Shown here piece by piece: positions 7,899 to 14,959 of a stretch of 64,000 nucleotides of DNA; position 1 is the first letter of the stretch; each line of letters opens with the position of its first letter. Origin of the DNA: Micrococcales bacterium (lineage in GTDB: Bacteria; Actinomycetota; Actinomycetes; S36-B12; UBA10799); contig JADKAV010000010.1 of the NCBI GenBank assembly GCA_016719135.1, positions 62,001 to 126,000 of the forward strand. Direction: 5' to 3'. The position numbers and the translations under genes are program-made. The notes under the pieces were generated by a model. The model was not told the origin of the DNA. It worked only from the letters and a program-made list of their open reading frames with translations, and searched no databases.

Positions 7899-8626
7899 TG
7901 CTCGCCCTTTTGGGCGCTTTCATCGCAGGGGTGTTGACCACTCTGGCCCCGTGCGTGCTGCCGATGCTTCCCGTGATCGTCGGCGGCTCGCTGAACGGCT
8001 CGGGTTCGGACCGCAAACGGGCGTACGTGATCACCGCGTCGCTGGGCGTTTCAGTGGCGGTGTTCACCTTGGCCCTCAAAGCGACGACTGCGTTGATCGA
8101 CATCCCGGCGACCACGTGGGCCTACCTGAGCGGCACCCTGCTGATCCTGCTGGGTGTGGTGAGCCTGTTCCCCGGTTTGTGGGAGCGGTTGTCCGCGAGC
8201 CTGTCGCTGCAGGCACGCACGACCACCGGACTGGCCGATGCCCGTCAGCGCAGCGGTTTCACCGGGCAGATCTTGACCGGTGCAGCCCTGGGCCCGGTCT
8301 TCTCGAGCTGTAGTCCGCTGTACGCCTACGTGGTCGTAACGGTGCTACCGGCCGAGTTCGGCTACGGACTGCTGCTGTTGGCCGCGTACGTCGTGGGATT
8401 GTGCGGGACACTCCTCGTGATCGCTCTGCTCGGTCAGAGGTTCGTGCGCCGGATGGGCTGGGCCGCGGACCCCCACGGCTGGTTCCGCAAATTCATCGGG
8501 GTGTCGTTCATCCTGGTGGGAATCTTCGTGTTCACCGGGGCGGACAAGGAAGTGCAGGCCTGGGTCATTGAGAACTCGCCGATCCGGCCGTGGGAGCTGG
8601 ACTCCGGGTTCATCCCCGATCAGTGA
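7898..8626 (+). CDS. CcdA/DsbD-type transmembrane electron-transfer protein
   Basis: A 242-residue protein with about six membrane helices. The two conserved redox cysteines of the family are present in TLAPCVLPMLPVI (Cys19) and GPVFSSCSPLYAY. It moves reducing equivalents from cytoplasmic thioredoxin across the membrane, most likely to the thioredoxin-like lipoprotein encoded immediately upstream with overlapping codons. The pair could serve cytochrome c maturation or reductive repair of exported proteins; nothing nearby decides between these. Confidence 0.85.
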   Translation: MLALLGAFIAGVLTTLAPCVLPMLPVIVGGSLNGSGSDRKRAYVITASLGVSVAVFTLALKATTALIDIPATTWAYLSGTLLILLGVVSLFPGLWERLSASLSLQARTTTGLADARQRSGFTGQILTGAALGPVFSSCSPLYAYVVVTVLPAEFGYGLLLLAAYVVGLCGTLLVIALLGQRFVRRMGWAADPHGWFRKFIGVSFILVGIFVFTGADKEVQAWVIENSPIRPWELDSGFIPDQ

Positions 8627-8662
8627 TCGCGCCCTGTGATCCGGGGCGGCCCTAGGAAAACG

Positions 8663-8718
8663 TACACTGTTCTGGGAGCCCGATCGGGCTGACACATTCT
8701 TCAGAAGGAGCAATACAT
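8663..8718 (+). promoter_or_regulatory. Promoter, palindromic 5' leader and ribosome site of the SHOCT gene
   Basis: TACACT at 8663-8668 is a plausible -10 box. The leader holds a perfect 14-base palindrome, AGCCCGATCGGGCT (8677-8690), and then AGAAGGAG eight bases before ATG 8719, one of the clearest Shine-Dalgarno sites in the window. Confidence 0.45.
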
Positions 8719-9093
8719 ATGGACGGTTCCGTTCTGCAGGCCATCTTGGTGGCCTTCGTCTTCATGGCCTACCTCATCCTCGTCTTCGTGATCATCGGTG
8801 ACCTGATGCGCGATCGTGAGCTCAGTGGCTGGTGGAAGGCGGTCTGGATCATCGCACTCGTACTGATCCCCTGGCTGACCGGATTGATCTACCTGATCGC
8901 TCGTGGCCGCGGAATGGCCGAGCGCTCAGCTGAGCAGGCCGCAGAGATCCAGAAGGCGCAAGCCGCGTACATCAAGTCCGTGTCCGGCAACACCGACCCT
9001 GCATCACAGATCGCGCAGGCGAAGAAGCTGCACGACGACGGCGTGATCTCCGACGAGGAGTTCGCACAGTTGAAGTCGAAGGCGCTGGCCTGA
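8719..9093 (+). CDS. PLD-nuclease-N/SHOCT domain membrane protein
   Basis: A 124-residue protein with two membrane helices (residues about 10-30 and 38-58, the second containing WIIALVLIPWLTGLIYLIARGRG as in Phospholipase D-nuclease N-terminal domains), a charged linker, and a C-terminal SHOCT motif (AQAKKLHDDGVISDEEFAQLKSKAL, shown here in shortened identity). SHOCT domains are short C-terminal oligomerisation helices of unknown detail. Common as a stand-alone gene in actinobacteria; function unknown. It ends in a shared hairpin with the convergent MFS gene. Confidence 0.8.
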   Translation: MDGSVLQAILVAFVFMAYLILVFVIIGDLMRDRELSGWWKAVWIIALVLIPWLTGLIYLIARGRGMAERSAEQAAEIQKAQAAYIKSVSGNTDPASQIAQAKKLHDDGVISDEEFAQLKSKALA

Positions 9094-9107
9094 CCAAGCC
9101 GGAAGCG

Positions 9108-9136
9108 ACGCCCCTCAGGAAACCTGGGGGGCGTTC
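9108..9136. terminator. Bidirectional hairpin between SHOCT gene and MFS exporter
   Basis: ACGCCCCTCAGG and CCTGGGGGGCGT pair around a three-base loop, followed by TCTTCT on the plus side. The stop codon of the MFS gene lies inside the stem, so the hairpin serves both convergent genes. Confidence 0.7.
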
Positions 9137-10518
9137 TTCTGTGACCGGAAGCCCACAGCGGCAATGATCCCGCCGACGGCGCACAGCCCGGAGGCCATCA
9201 GCAAGCTGGCGTGGAAGCCCTCTTCCAGCCCGGTGCCTGACGCGCTGATGCCCGCCGCAGCCGGAAGCACCGCGATGGCGATGAGACCGGCGACCCGGGC
9301 CACCGCATTGTTCACCCCGGACGCGGTGCCGGACTGGGCCGGGCCGATGTCTATCAGAGCCGCAGTGGTCACCGGCGCGACGACCAGGACCAGGCCGATC
9401 GCGAACAGCGTCATGGCCGGCAGAACAGAGGCGACGTAGGTCGATCCGGGGGCCAGGGTGCTCAGCCAGATGAGTCCGAGCGCCATCACGATCGGACCCG
9501 CCGTGAGGAACCAGCGCGGACCCCACCGGCTCACCAGTCCGCCCACCCGTGATGAGAACAGGGCGAGCAGAACGGTGACCGGGAGGCCGGCTGCCCCCGC
9601 CGCGAGTGCGGAGTACCCCATCGCCAGCTGGACGAACACCGTGACCAGGAAGATCCCTGCGCTCAGGGCTCCGTAGACGACGAAGGTGACGAGGTTGGCG
9701 ACGCTGAACGACCTCACCGAGAACAGCGTCAGGGGGATCATCGGAGGGGGTTTGCCCGACCGGGTGCGGCGCGCCTGTACGACGACGAACGCCACCAGCA
9801 GCGCCACGCCGAAGGCCACGATGGGCCACGCGCGCACCCCGAGTGCGTCGATCTCGATGAGGGGTCCGATCACCAGCCCGAGCCCGACCGTGGCCAGCGC
9901 AGCTCCGGCCAGGTCCAACTGGGAGATCAGAGGTTCGGATGTTCGGTTACCCGGCAGGTCCGGCAGTGCCTGTCGCGCCAGCCACACCACGGCGACCGCC
10001 AGGGGCACGTTGATGAGGAAAGCGAGCCGCCAGCCGAAGGGGAAGGCGTCAACCAACGCGCCGCCGACGAACGGTCCCAGGGCGGTGAACACTCCGGACA
10101 GCCCGGACCAGGCTCCGATTGCCCGGCCTCGGTCGTCGCCGCTGAACACCGCATTGAGCAGTGCCAGGGACGTAGGAACCAGAAGCGCCGCGGCCGCACC
10201 TTGCAGCATGCGGGCGGCGACGAGCAAGGGCAGGTTCGGCGCCAATCCGCACAGCACGCTGGCCACGGCGAAACCGATGGTCCCGGTCAAGAAAATGCGC
10301 CGTTTGCCCACCAGGTCCCCCAGCGCACCACCCACCAGAACGAGCGAGCCCAACGTCAGCAAATAGCCGTCGAGTACCCACTGCATACCCGAGAAGCCGC
10401 CGCCGAGGTCCTCCACGATGTGTGGGGCAGCGACGGTGACGATGGTGCTGTCCAGGAAGGCCATGCCGGAGGCGACGATGCTGGCCGCCAGGACCTTGCG
10501 CCCCGCGGACGATGACAT
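9115..10518 (-). CDS. MFS drug exporter, DHA2 (14-helix) family
   Basis: A 467-residue transporter with about fourteen predicted helices. Recognisable family features are the motif C-like GMAFLDSTIVTVAAP in helix 1, motif A GDLVGKRRIF in the loop after helix 2, and GPFVGGALVDAFPFGWRLAFLINVP (given in part) at helices 5-6, as in EmrB/QacA proteins. Such proteins expel drugs or metabolites by proton antiport. ATG 10518 was chosen; a GTG at 10530 is possible with a GAGAGG just upstream. No TetR regulator is adjacent, and its substrate is not predictable. Confidence 0.88.
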   Translation of the reverse strand: MSSSAGRKVLAASIVASGMAFLDSTIVTVAAPHIVEDLGGGFSGMQWVLDGYLLTLGSLVLVGGALGDLVGKRRIFLTGTIGFAVASVLCGLAPNLPLLVAARMLQGAAAALLVPTSLALLNAVFSGDDRGRAIGAWSGLSGVFTALGPFVGGALVDAFPFGWRLAFLINVPLAVAVVWLARQALPDLPGNRTSEPLISQLDLAGAALATVGLGLVIGPLIEIDALGVRAWPIVAFGVALLVAFVVVQARRTRSGKPPPMIPLTLFSVRSFSVANLVTFVVYGALSAGIFLVTVFVQLAMGYSALAAGAAGLPVTVLLALFSSRVGGLVSRWGPRWFLTAGPIVMALGLIWLSTLAPGSTYVASVLPAMTLFAIGLVLVVAPVTTAALIDIGPAQSGTASGVNNAVARVAGLIAIAVLPAAAGISASGTGLEEGFHASLLMASGLCAVGGIIAAVGFRSQKNAPQVS

Positions 10519-10830
10519 GGCCAAGGACACGCCTCTCAGCGTAGGCCTGCACTGCCGCCTTGATCTGCACGATTACTGGCACCATCAGCGCTTCGGGTGT
10601 CACAGGGATTTGGCTTGGCTGTGGTGGCGCCTCGATACTTCGGCGACGACGGCTGGCGAAAGTCCGGCCGGGGGCCGCCTTCTGGTGACGCACGGGTCCT
10701 CTGCTTGGTCGGATCATCAGCCAAAGGTTGTTTTGGCTTCTCCCGGCCAAGGACTGACGGAGTTCCGCGCTCAGCTTTCGGTGAACGCCCGGCGACCAGC
10801 TCTGCGTGGCGACGATGTCACCATGGAGGC
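10519..10830. other. Divergent intergenic region, no gene seen
   Basis: About 310 bases between the MFS gene and the rightward hypothetical gene. Apart from a weak -10 box (CACCAT, 10819-10824, six bases before ATG 10831) I see no operator, hairpin or coding frame with convincing codon use. Confidence 0.5.
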
Positions 10831-11514
10831 ATGGGGAAACGACCGGGGTTCAGCGGGGCGCTCTTCGACGAGATGCAGCGGTGGTCCGAACTTGGGCTCG
10901 GAATGGCCGGCCTGGCGACCGGATACACACGATCACGACTGGTCGAGGCCGACGAAGTCGCGAACGACGACTCCGAGGCCGTGACCCTGGCCGACCTGAT
11001 GGCGGTGCTGCCGGGTGCCACCGCAACGGTGGCCGAAGCGGTCCAGAACGCTTTGTTCGATCTGGTCTCCCAGTTCGAGCACCGGATCAATCAGGCGTCC
11101 GCGGCCGCATCGACCATTGAGTTCACCGGCCGCCCCATCCGTGCGCTCTACGCATGGCTCAGTGACCTGGACCGCTTGTTCCGAGATCGGCAGGCGCAAC
11201 GGGCCGAACAAGCCGCGGAATTCCTCGCCACCGTGGGACCCGAAACCACCTCTGAACTGCTGTCGCGAGTGGACATGAACTTCGTGCTCAGCGACGTGGA
11301 CATGGACGCCCTGGTCGACCGCGTGACGATGGAGCGCGTCCTGGAGAAGGTGGACGTCAACTCCTTCATGGCCGACGTGGTGACGACCCTGGACGCCGCC
11401 GGGCTGCTGCGCGAGGGAACCGGCGCGCTGGCCTCGCAGACCGTCGATCAAATCCGCACGCTACCTGGTGCCGCCACCCGGATCGCGGGTCGGGTCGTAC
11501 GCCGGCCATCGTGA
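10831..11514 (+). CDS. Conserved actinobacterial hypothetical protein with D-V-D helical repeats
   Basis: A 227-residue soluble protein of unknown function. After an Ala-rich N-terminal half it contains loosely repeated units (RVDMNFVLSDVDMDALV, DRVTMERVLEKVDVNSFM) of the sort seen in the cytoplasmic part of some actinobacterial RDD-type membrane proteins, but there is no membrane segment here. ATG 10831 is chosen over the open upstream frame because a -10-like CACCAT lies exactly six bases ahead, fitting the leaderless pattern of the window. The stop overlaps the dtd start (GTGA), so the two are co-translated. Confidence 0.7.
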   Translation: MGKRPGFSGALFDEMQRWSELGLGMAGLATGYTRSRLVEADEVANDDSEAVTLADLMAVLPGATATVAEAVQNALFDLVSQFEHRINQASAAASTIEFTGRPIRALYAWLSDLDRLFRDRQAQRAEQAAEFLATVGPETTSELLSRVDMNFVLSDVDMDALVDRVTMERVLEKVDVNSFMADVVTTLDAAGLLREGTGALASQTVDQIRTLPGAATRIAGRVVRRPS

Positions 11515-11978
11515 GGGCGCTGGTTCAGCGCGCCGATGGCGCGTCGGTGAGTATCCATGGGGAGGTCGTCGGAGCGTTCGAGGGTCCCGGACTCGTGGTG
11601 TTCGTGGGGGTCACGCACAGTGACGACTCGTCCTTGGCCCAACGCTTGGCGAACAAGGTCTGGGGTGCGCGATTGTTCGACCGCAACCGGTTGCCCGCCG
11701 TCTGTGTGCCTCCGGCCGGCCCAGCAGAACTCTCCGCGTCGGATCTGGGATTGCCGCTGCTGGTGATCAGCCAGTTCACGCTCTACGCCAACACGGGCAA
11801 AGGTCGCCGTCCCACCTGGGATGCGGCGGCGCCGCGCGCTGTGGCTGAACCGCTCGTGGACCGGTTCGTGGAAGCGCTGAGGGAAGCCGGGGCCAAGGTC
11901 GAGACCGGCCGGTTCGGTGCCGACATGCAGGTGCGCCTCACCAACGACGGACCGATCACGGTGTTGTTCGAAGTCTGA
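11511..11978 (+). CDS. dtd: D-aminoacyl-tRNA deacylase
   Basis: A 155-residue DTD enzyme that hydrolyses D-amino acids mischarged on tRNA. The two diagnostic motifs are present: SQFTLYA in the middle and the C-terminal NDGPIT, which carries the cross-subunit Gly-cisPro that excludes L-amino acids. The N-terminus MRALVQRADGASVSI is typical. GTG 11511 overlaps the upstream stop by four bases. Length is slightly above the usual 145-150 because of a CVPPAGPAELSAS insertion around residues 65-80. Confidence 0.93.
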   Translation: MRALVQRADGASVSIHGEVVGAFEGPGLVVFVGVTHSDDSSLAQRLANKVWGARLFDRNRLPAVCVPPAGPAELSASDLGLPLLVISQFTLYANTGKGRRPTWDAAAPRAVAEPLVDRFVEALREAGAKVETGRFGADMQVRLTNDGPITVLFEV

Positions 11979-12087
11979 GGTCGGTGTTCGAAGGGCCTGC
12001 ATGGACCGCCGGAGTCCTCCGCACAAACTGGTGACGCGTCCCCGCTCGGGATCCTCAATGCCGACCGAGAGTCAATGAGCAGGTTGC

Positions 12088-12240
12088 TCACACCGTGTCG
12101 CTGTATCGGTGCAGCGGCGAGCCCTCGGCCCGCGAGCTGTCTTCGCACGGCGCCACCCAGTCGTTGTCCAGCAGGAGGTCCACGATCGCCGAGGCGCCGC
12201 GCTGCAGTTGTCGTTGCTCTTCGGGCAGCAGACCGCCCAC
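12088..12240 (-). CDS. Possible 50-residue protein or gene remnant after the HNH gene
   Basis: Starts at GTG 12240, eight bases after the HNH stop, and directly preceded in frame by a stop codon. The sequence (GLLPEEQRQLQRGASAIVDL, then LLDNDWVAPCEDSS) reads like a natural amphipathic helix and a short tail with good GC3, but I do not recognise it. It could be a small downstream protein of the HNH operon or the end of a decayed gene. The remaining 11979-12087 holds nothing recognisable. Confidence 0.3.
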   Translation of the reverse strand: MGGLLPEEQRQLQRGASAIVDLLLDNDWVAPCEDSSRAEGSPLHRYSDTV

Positions 12241-12248
12241 TCAGCGGG

Positions 12249-13451
12249 TTATTCGTCTTGTTTGTAGCGGTGGGCGCTGGTGCGGTGGGTTCGGCCCAGG
12301 GGGCTGGTCCAGATGAGGTCGTGGGTGGGGGTGTTGGGGTCGCGTCGGGTTTTCCAGGCGGTGAAGGTTTTGGTGCGGTGGTGGCGTCGGCACAGTCCGG
12401 CGAGGTTGTCCGGGCAGGTCTGGCCGGCGGGGTGGGGGATGATGTGGTCGCAGTCGAAGTATTCGGCGCGGGCGTGGCAGCCGGGGAACCGGCAGGTGAG
12501 GTCGCGGGCTTTGACGGCGTGGCGGATGTGGTCGGGGATGCGGTATTTGATGGTTGCCATGGCGGCGAGTTGGCCGGTGACCGGGTCGGTGACCAGCCGT
12601 CGCCAGCGGGCGTCGGGGCTGGTGCACAGGTCGCGGGCGATCTGCGAGCCGATCGGTCCGAGGCGTTTGGATTCGGGGGTCCAGTCGTTGTCCCCGATCA
12701 GCGCGTCGGCGCTGATCACCACGTCCACGGTGACGTCCACGGTGGCGTGTAGGTCGAGGAATCCGACCAGGGCGTCGGCTTGGCGCTGCGCGGCGGTGCG
12801 CTCATCGCCTTGCTGGTAGGGGTCGGCGCAGTCGTCGGCGGCGGCGAGTTTGGTCAGGGCTTCCATGAAGATTTCGGCGTGCTCAGCCGAGAGGTAGGCG
12901 CTGATGTCGGCCATGCCGTGCCCGGCCGGTGTTATCCACACTCCGCGCCGGTCGATGGCCTGGCGGCGCAGGGTGTCGTCGGGGTCCTGGCAGGTCAGGG
13001 CCAGTAGTTTCTTGCGCAGTTGGTGGCCGGTGTGGGTGTGGGCGTAGCCGACCGCGATCAGTTCGAGTTCTTCGCGGCGGGGGTCGGGGATCGCGGCGAG
13101 CAGGTCGTGGATCATGACGGCTTTGGCCTGGTCGATGCGCCCGTCGTAGAGTGCGGCCCACAGTAGTTCCCGGTCACACAGCCCGACGGCGGTGTCCATC
13201 CGGTGGTCGGCGCTGCGCGGGGAGATCGCCAGCATGGTGGCCAGTTCCTCAGCGGCGCCGTTGAGCGGGTAGCCCATCGCCTGGATCCGGGAGTTCAGTT
13301 CCGCGGTCAGTACTGCGGTGTGCGCCTGGTGGCGGCGCAGGGCCATTTCGGCGTCGTGGATGGCGTCGCACAGGTCCTGGTCGTCGAGCCGGCGTGCGTC
13401 GGCCAGCGCGGCGCTGACTGACGGGAACGGGTCGATGACGGAGGCTTCCAT
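12249..13451 (-). CDS. DUF222/HNH endonuclease (13E12 repeat family)
   Basis: A 400-residue protein with an N-terminal DUF222 helical domain (about residues 10-290) and a C-terminal HNH nuclease module: CRFPGCHA, then FDCDHIIPH, NLAGLCRRHHRTK and FTAW, giving the two Cys-x4-Cys-like zinc ligands, the catalytic His and the Asn/His pair. The family is abundant in actinobacteria and is called REP13E12 in Mycobacterium tuberculosis, where several members are under LexA control. ATG 13451 is chosen because a TTGACA/17-base/TCGAAT promoter ends six bases ahead; an ATG at 13469 would lie inside the SOS box. The biological role (mobile element remnant, DNA-damage nuclease) is unsettled. Confidence 0.9.
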   Translation of the reverse strand: MEASVIDPFPSVSAALADARRLDDQDLCDAIHDAEMALRRHQAHTAVLTAELNSRIQAMGYPLNGAAEELATMLAISPRSADHRMDTAVGLCDRELLWAALYDGRIDQAKAVMIHDLLAAIPDPRREELELIAVGYAHTHTGHQLRKKLLALTCQDPDDTLRRQAIDRRGVWITPAGHGMADISAYLSAEHAEIFMEALTKLAAADDCADPYQQGDERTAAQRQADALVGFLDLHATVDVTVDVVISADALIGDNDWTPESKRLGPIGSQIARDLCTSPDARWRRLVTDPVTGQLAAMATIKYRIPDHIRHAVKARDLTCRFPGCHARAEYFDCDHIIPHPAGQTCPDNLAGLCRRHHRTKTFTAWKTRRDPNTPTHDLIWTSPLGRTHRTSAHRYKQDE

Positions 13452-13457
13452 ACCTTC

Positions 13458-13486
13458 ATTCGAACACATGTTCGATGCATTGTCAA
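13458..13486 (-). promoter_or_regulatory. SOS (LexA) box overlapping the leaderless promoter of the HNH gene
   Basis: TCGAACACATGTTCGA at 13460-13475 has both half-sites of the mycobacterial SOS consensus TCGAAC-N4-GTTCGA. On the minus strand TTGACA (13486-13481) and TCGAAT (13463-13458) are 17 bases apart and the start codon follows six bases later, so LexA bound here would sit between -35 and -10 and block polymerase. Confidence 0.85.
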
Positions 13487-13733
13487 GCCCTTGTGCACAT
13501 CTTTTTGGCGGGAAGTCCGGCCGTCATTGGCAGGTGTGATGTTGGGCCAGGCCGCGTGTGTGATTTGCCGCCGCTGAGCCGAGCCGGGCGGTGGCTGAGT
13601 TCGAGTCCGGTCTGATTCGGCTCCGCACTTGCGAGCCCATGTCCGCCAAGGCCACGTCAGCCGGCCGGCGCCGGCTTGCCGATCGGCATCCGGACAGTGC
13701 CGGTGAACGATCTGCTCTCGGCTGGGGGAGCGC
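13476..13733. other. Intergenic region, no gene seen
   Basis: About 258 bases between the HNH promoter and the end of the toxin gene. Apart from the -35 element at its left end, I see no convincing coding frame, hairpin or repeat. Confidence 0.45.
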
Positions 13734-14062
13734 CTACTCTGAGCAGTCGACTGCGACGGCGAGGGCGGCGCAGATCTCCCGCATTCTGACATCGGCAACC
13801 CGTCCCAGACGCTCGACAAGGATCGCGATTGAGACGCTCTCCACCGCGTCGAGATTGATCGCCGATCGAAGTGGAATCGGGTCCTCGCCGGGTTCCAGAA
13901 GAACCTCACTCGCAAGGCCCCTGATGGTCGTCGTGCAGGGCGCGATGAGTGCCCGGCGATGCCGCGGGATGACCGCGTCCCGGGACAGCACCACGACCGG
14001 GCGGCGACTATCTCGGGCATCTCGCACCACCACATCTCCCCGCGAGCAGGGAGGTTCGTCAC
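13734..14062 (-). pseudogene. mazF: MazF/PemK-type endoribonuclease toxin, frameshifted near the N-terminus
   Basis: The start GTG 14062 overlaps the antitoxin stop (GTGA). The first frame gives VTNLPARGEMWWCEMPEI, the classic MazF opening, but then drifts into nonsense; the family sequence resumes one frame over from about 14009 as RRPVVVLSRD, APCTTTIRG, INLDAVESVSI and ends at 13734. One base appears to be missing near 14010. MazF toxins cut mRNA or tRNA; RGE and the Arg-Arg-Pro region contribute to the active site, so the break should abolish activity unless it is a sequencing error. Alternatively a GTG run at 14033 could start a shortened, probably inactive product. Confidence 0.75.
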
Positions 14063-14292
14063 GAGGCTGTCGCGGCGCGACGGAAGGAGGCCAAATCTCC
14101 CCATTCGTCTGGCTCGTCGAGAGGATGCTCGTCGTACGCTGAGTAGCTGACGTCTACTTCGGCTCTGCGATGACGGGCCAAGAACGCAGAGAGCGCCTCA
14201 TCGATTAGCGCAGAGTCCGGCATCCCAGATGTCTTCCGCGCACTCTCGAGCAAGTCAGCGTCAACCGTCGTGCTCAACCGCGTGCGACTCAT
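14059..14292 (-). CDS. Ribbon-helix-helix antitoxin of the MazEF-type module
   Basis: A 77-residue protein. The N-terminus MSRTRLSTTVDADLLESAR is a typical beta-strand plus helix A of an RHH DNA-binding fold and ALIDEALSAFLARHRR forms helix B. The acidic C-terminal tail (YSAYDEHPLDEPDEWGDL) is the expected toxin-neutralising extension. ATG 14292 is preceded at six bases by CATGAT, a weak -10 box, so the operon is probably leaderless and autorepressed. The four-base overlap with the toxin start is usual for type II systems. Confidence 0.8.
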   Translation of the reverse strand: MSRTRLSTTVDADLLESARKTSGMPDSALIDEALSAFLARHRRAEVDVSYSAYDEHPLDEPDEWGDLASFRRAATAS

Positions 14293-14339
14293 GCCACAAT
14301 CATGCGCCGCTGTGGTGGTCAGATGCGGGAGCTCCAACT

Positions 14340-14788
14340 ACCGCCTGGCGCAGGTGACTCCGGAAACTGACACTGAGGGCCTATCGCAGCCGGCATGTGC
14401 GATGCGCCCATCCCAGAAGTCAGTGGCGCCTGCTTCGTGGATGACCGATTGCTACCCGATGGTTTGCGCAGGGCCCTGGCGAATGGACGACACTGGATGT
14501 GGGGGCCTTGCCTGGCGCACCGAAGAGGATCGGCCAACTTCAAGCGATGGAGCACCTCGGTGACAGTACGGTCCTGATCCTGTGCGAAGAGCCCGCTTCG
14601 ATGGTGGCGGTGGACCCGCCATCAGCGTGTCGGCCGGCATCGACAAGCCGAAAGGCGTGGCCCGCACATACGAGGGCCTGGGGTCGGCGAGCAGTAGCCC
14701 GCGTCTGTCGTGCATGTACCCCCCCGCATTCGACAGTCGTCGGCGCCTGTGTCAAACTTCTGATCAACGTGGAAGGAGGGTCACAACG
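14340..14788. other. Upstream region of the met leader, no gene seen
   Basis: About 450 bases between the antitoxin and the leader peptide. Short frames exist on both strands but none has a family resemblance or a good start signal. The promoter for the met transcript must lie near its right end. Confidence 0.45.
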
Positions 14789-14845
14789 ATGAGTTCGCTG
14801 CAGATGTGTATGTGTTGCCGAATGATCTCCATCGTCGGGGCCTGA
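14789..14845 (+). CDS. Met/Cys-rich leader peptide of the metYX operon
   Basis: An 18-codon open frame with a strong GGAAGGAGGG ribosome site nine bases upstream. The peptide MSSLQMCMCCRMISIVGA has four Met (one the start) and three Cys, clustered at codons 6-12. It is followed directly by a terminator hairpin and then by metY. Cysteine-rich short leader frames are known attenuators in mycobacteria; here the enrichment for both sulfur amino acids fits control by charged Met- and Cys-tRNA. The peptide itself probably has no function. Confidence 0.75.
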   Translation: MSSLQMCMCCRMISIVGA

Positions 14846-14893
14846 GCAAACGTCCACGCGTTCCCCGGCGAATAGTCCGGGGCTTTTCTTTTC
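14835..14893 (+). terminator. Attenuator: terminator stem with an alternative antiterminator
   Basis: CCCCGG (14863-14868) and CCGGGG (14877-14882) form a stem followed by CTTTTCTTTT, a standard intrinsic terminator. TCGGGG (14835-14840), inside the last leader codons, can pair instead with the same CCCCGG and would prevent the terminator. A ribosome stalled on the Met/Cys codons leaves TCGGGG free; one that reaches the stop covers it. Confidence 0.75.
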
Positions 14894-14959
14894 GGTGCGT
14901 GAGGCACCCGGGCTGACCCATAACAGGCACCGACCCACATCTGAAGAAAAGGAAACCCC

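Noticed and set aside
9164..10515. Rightward open frames antisense to the MFS exporter
   Set aside because: Antisense shadows with atypical composition; the 14-helix protein on the minus strand is unambiguous.
12241..13500. Long open frames antisense to the HNH gene
   Set aside because: Shadows caused by high GC3 on the coding strand; no start signals or motifs.
14846..14959. SAM riboswitch upstream of metY
   Set aside because: No SAM-aptamer core found; the leader peptide and terminator explain the region.
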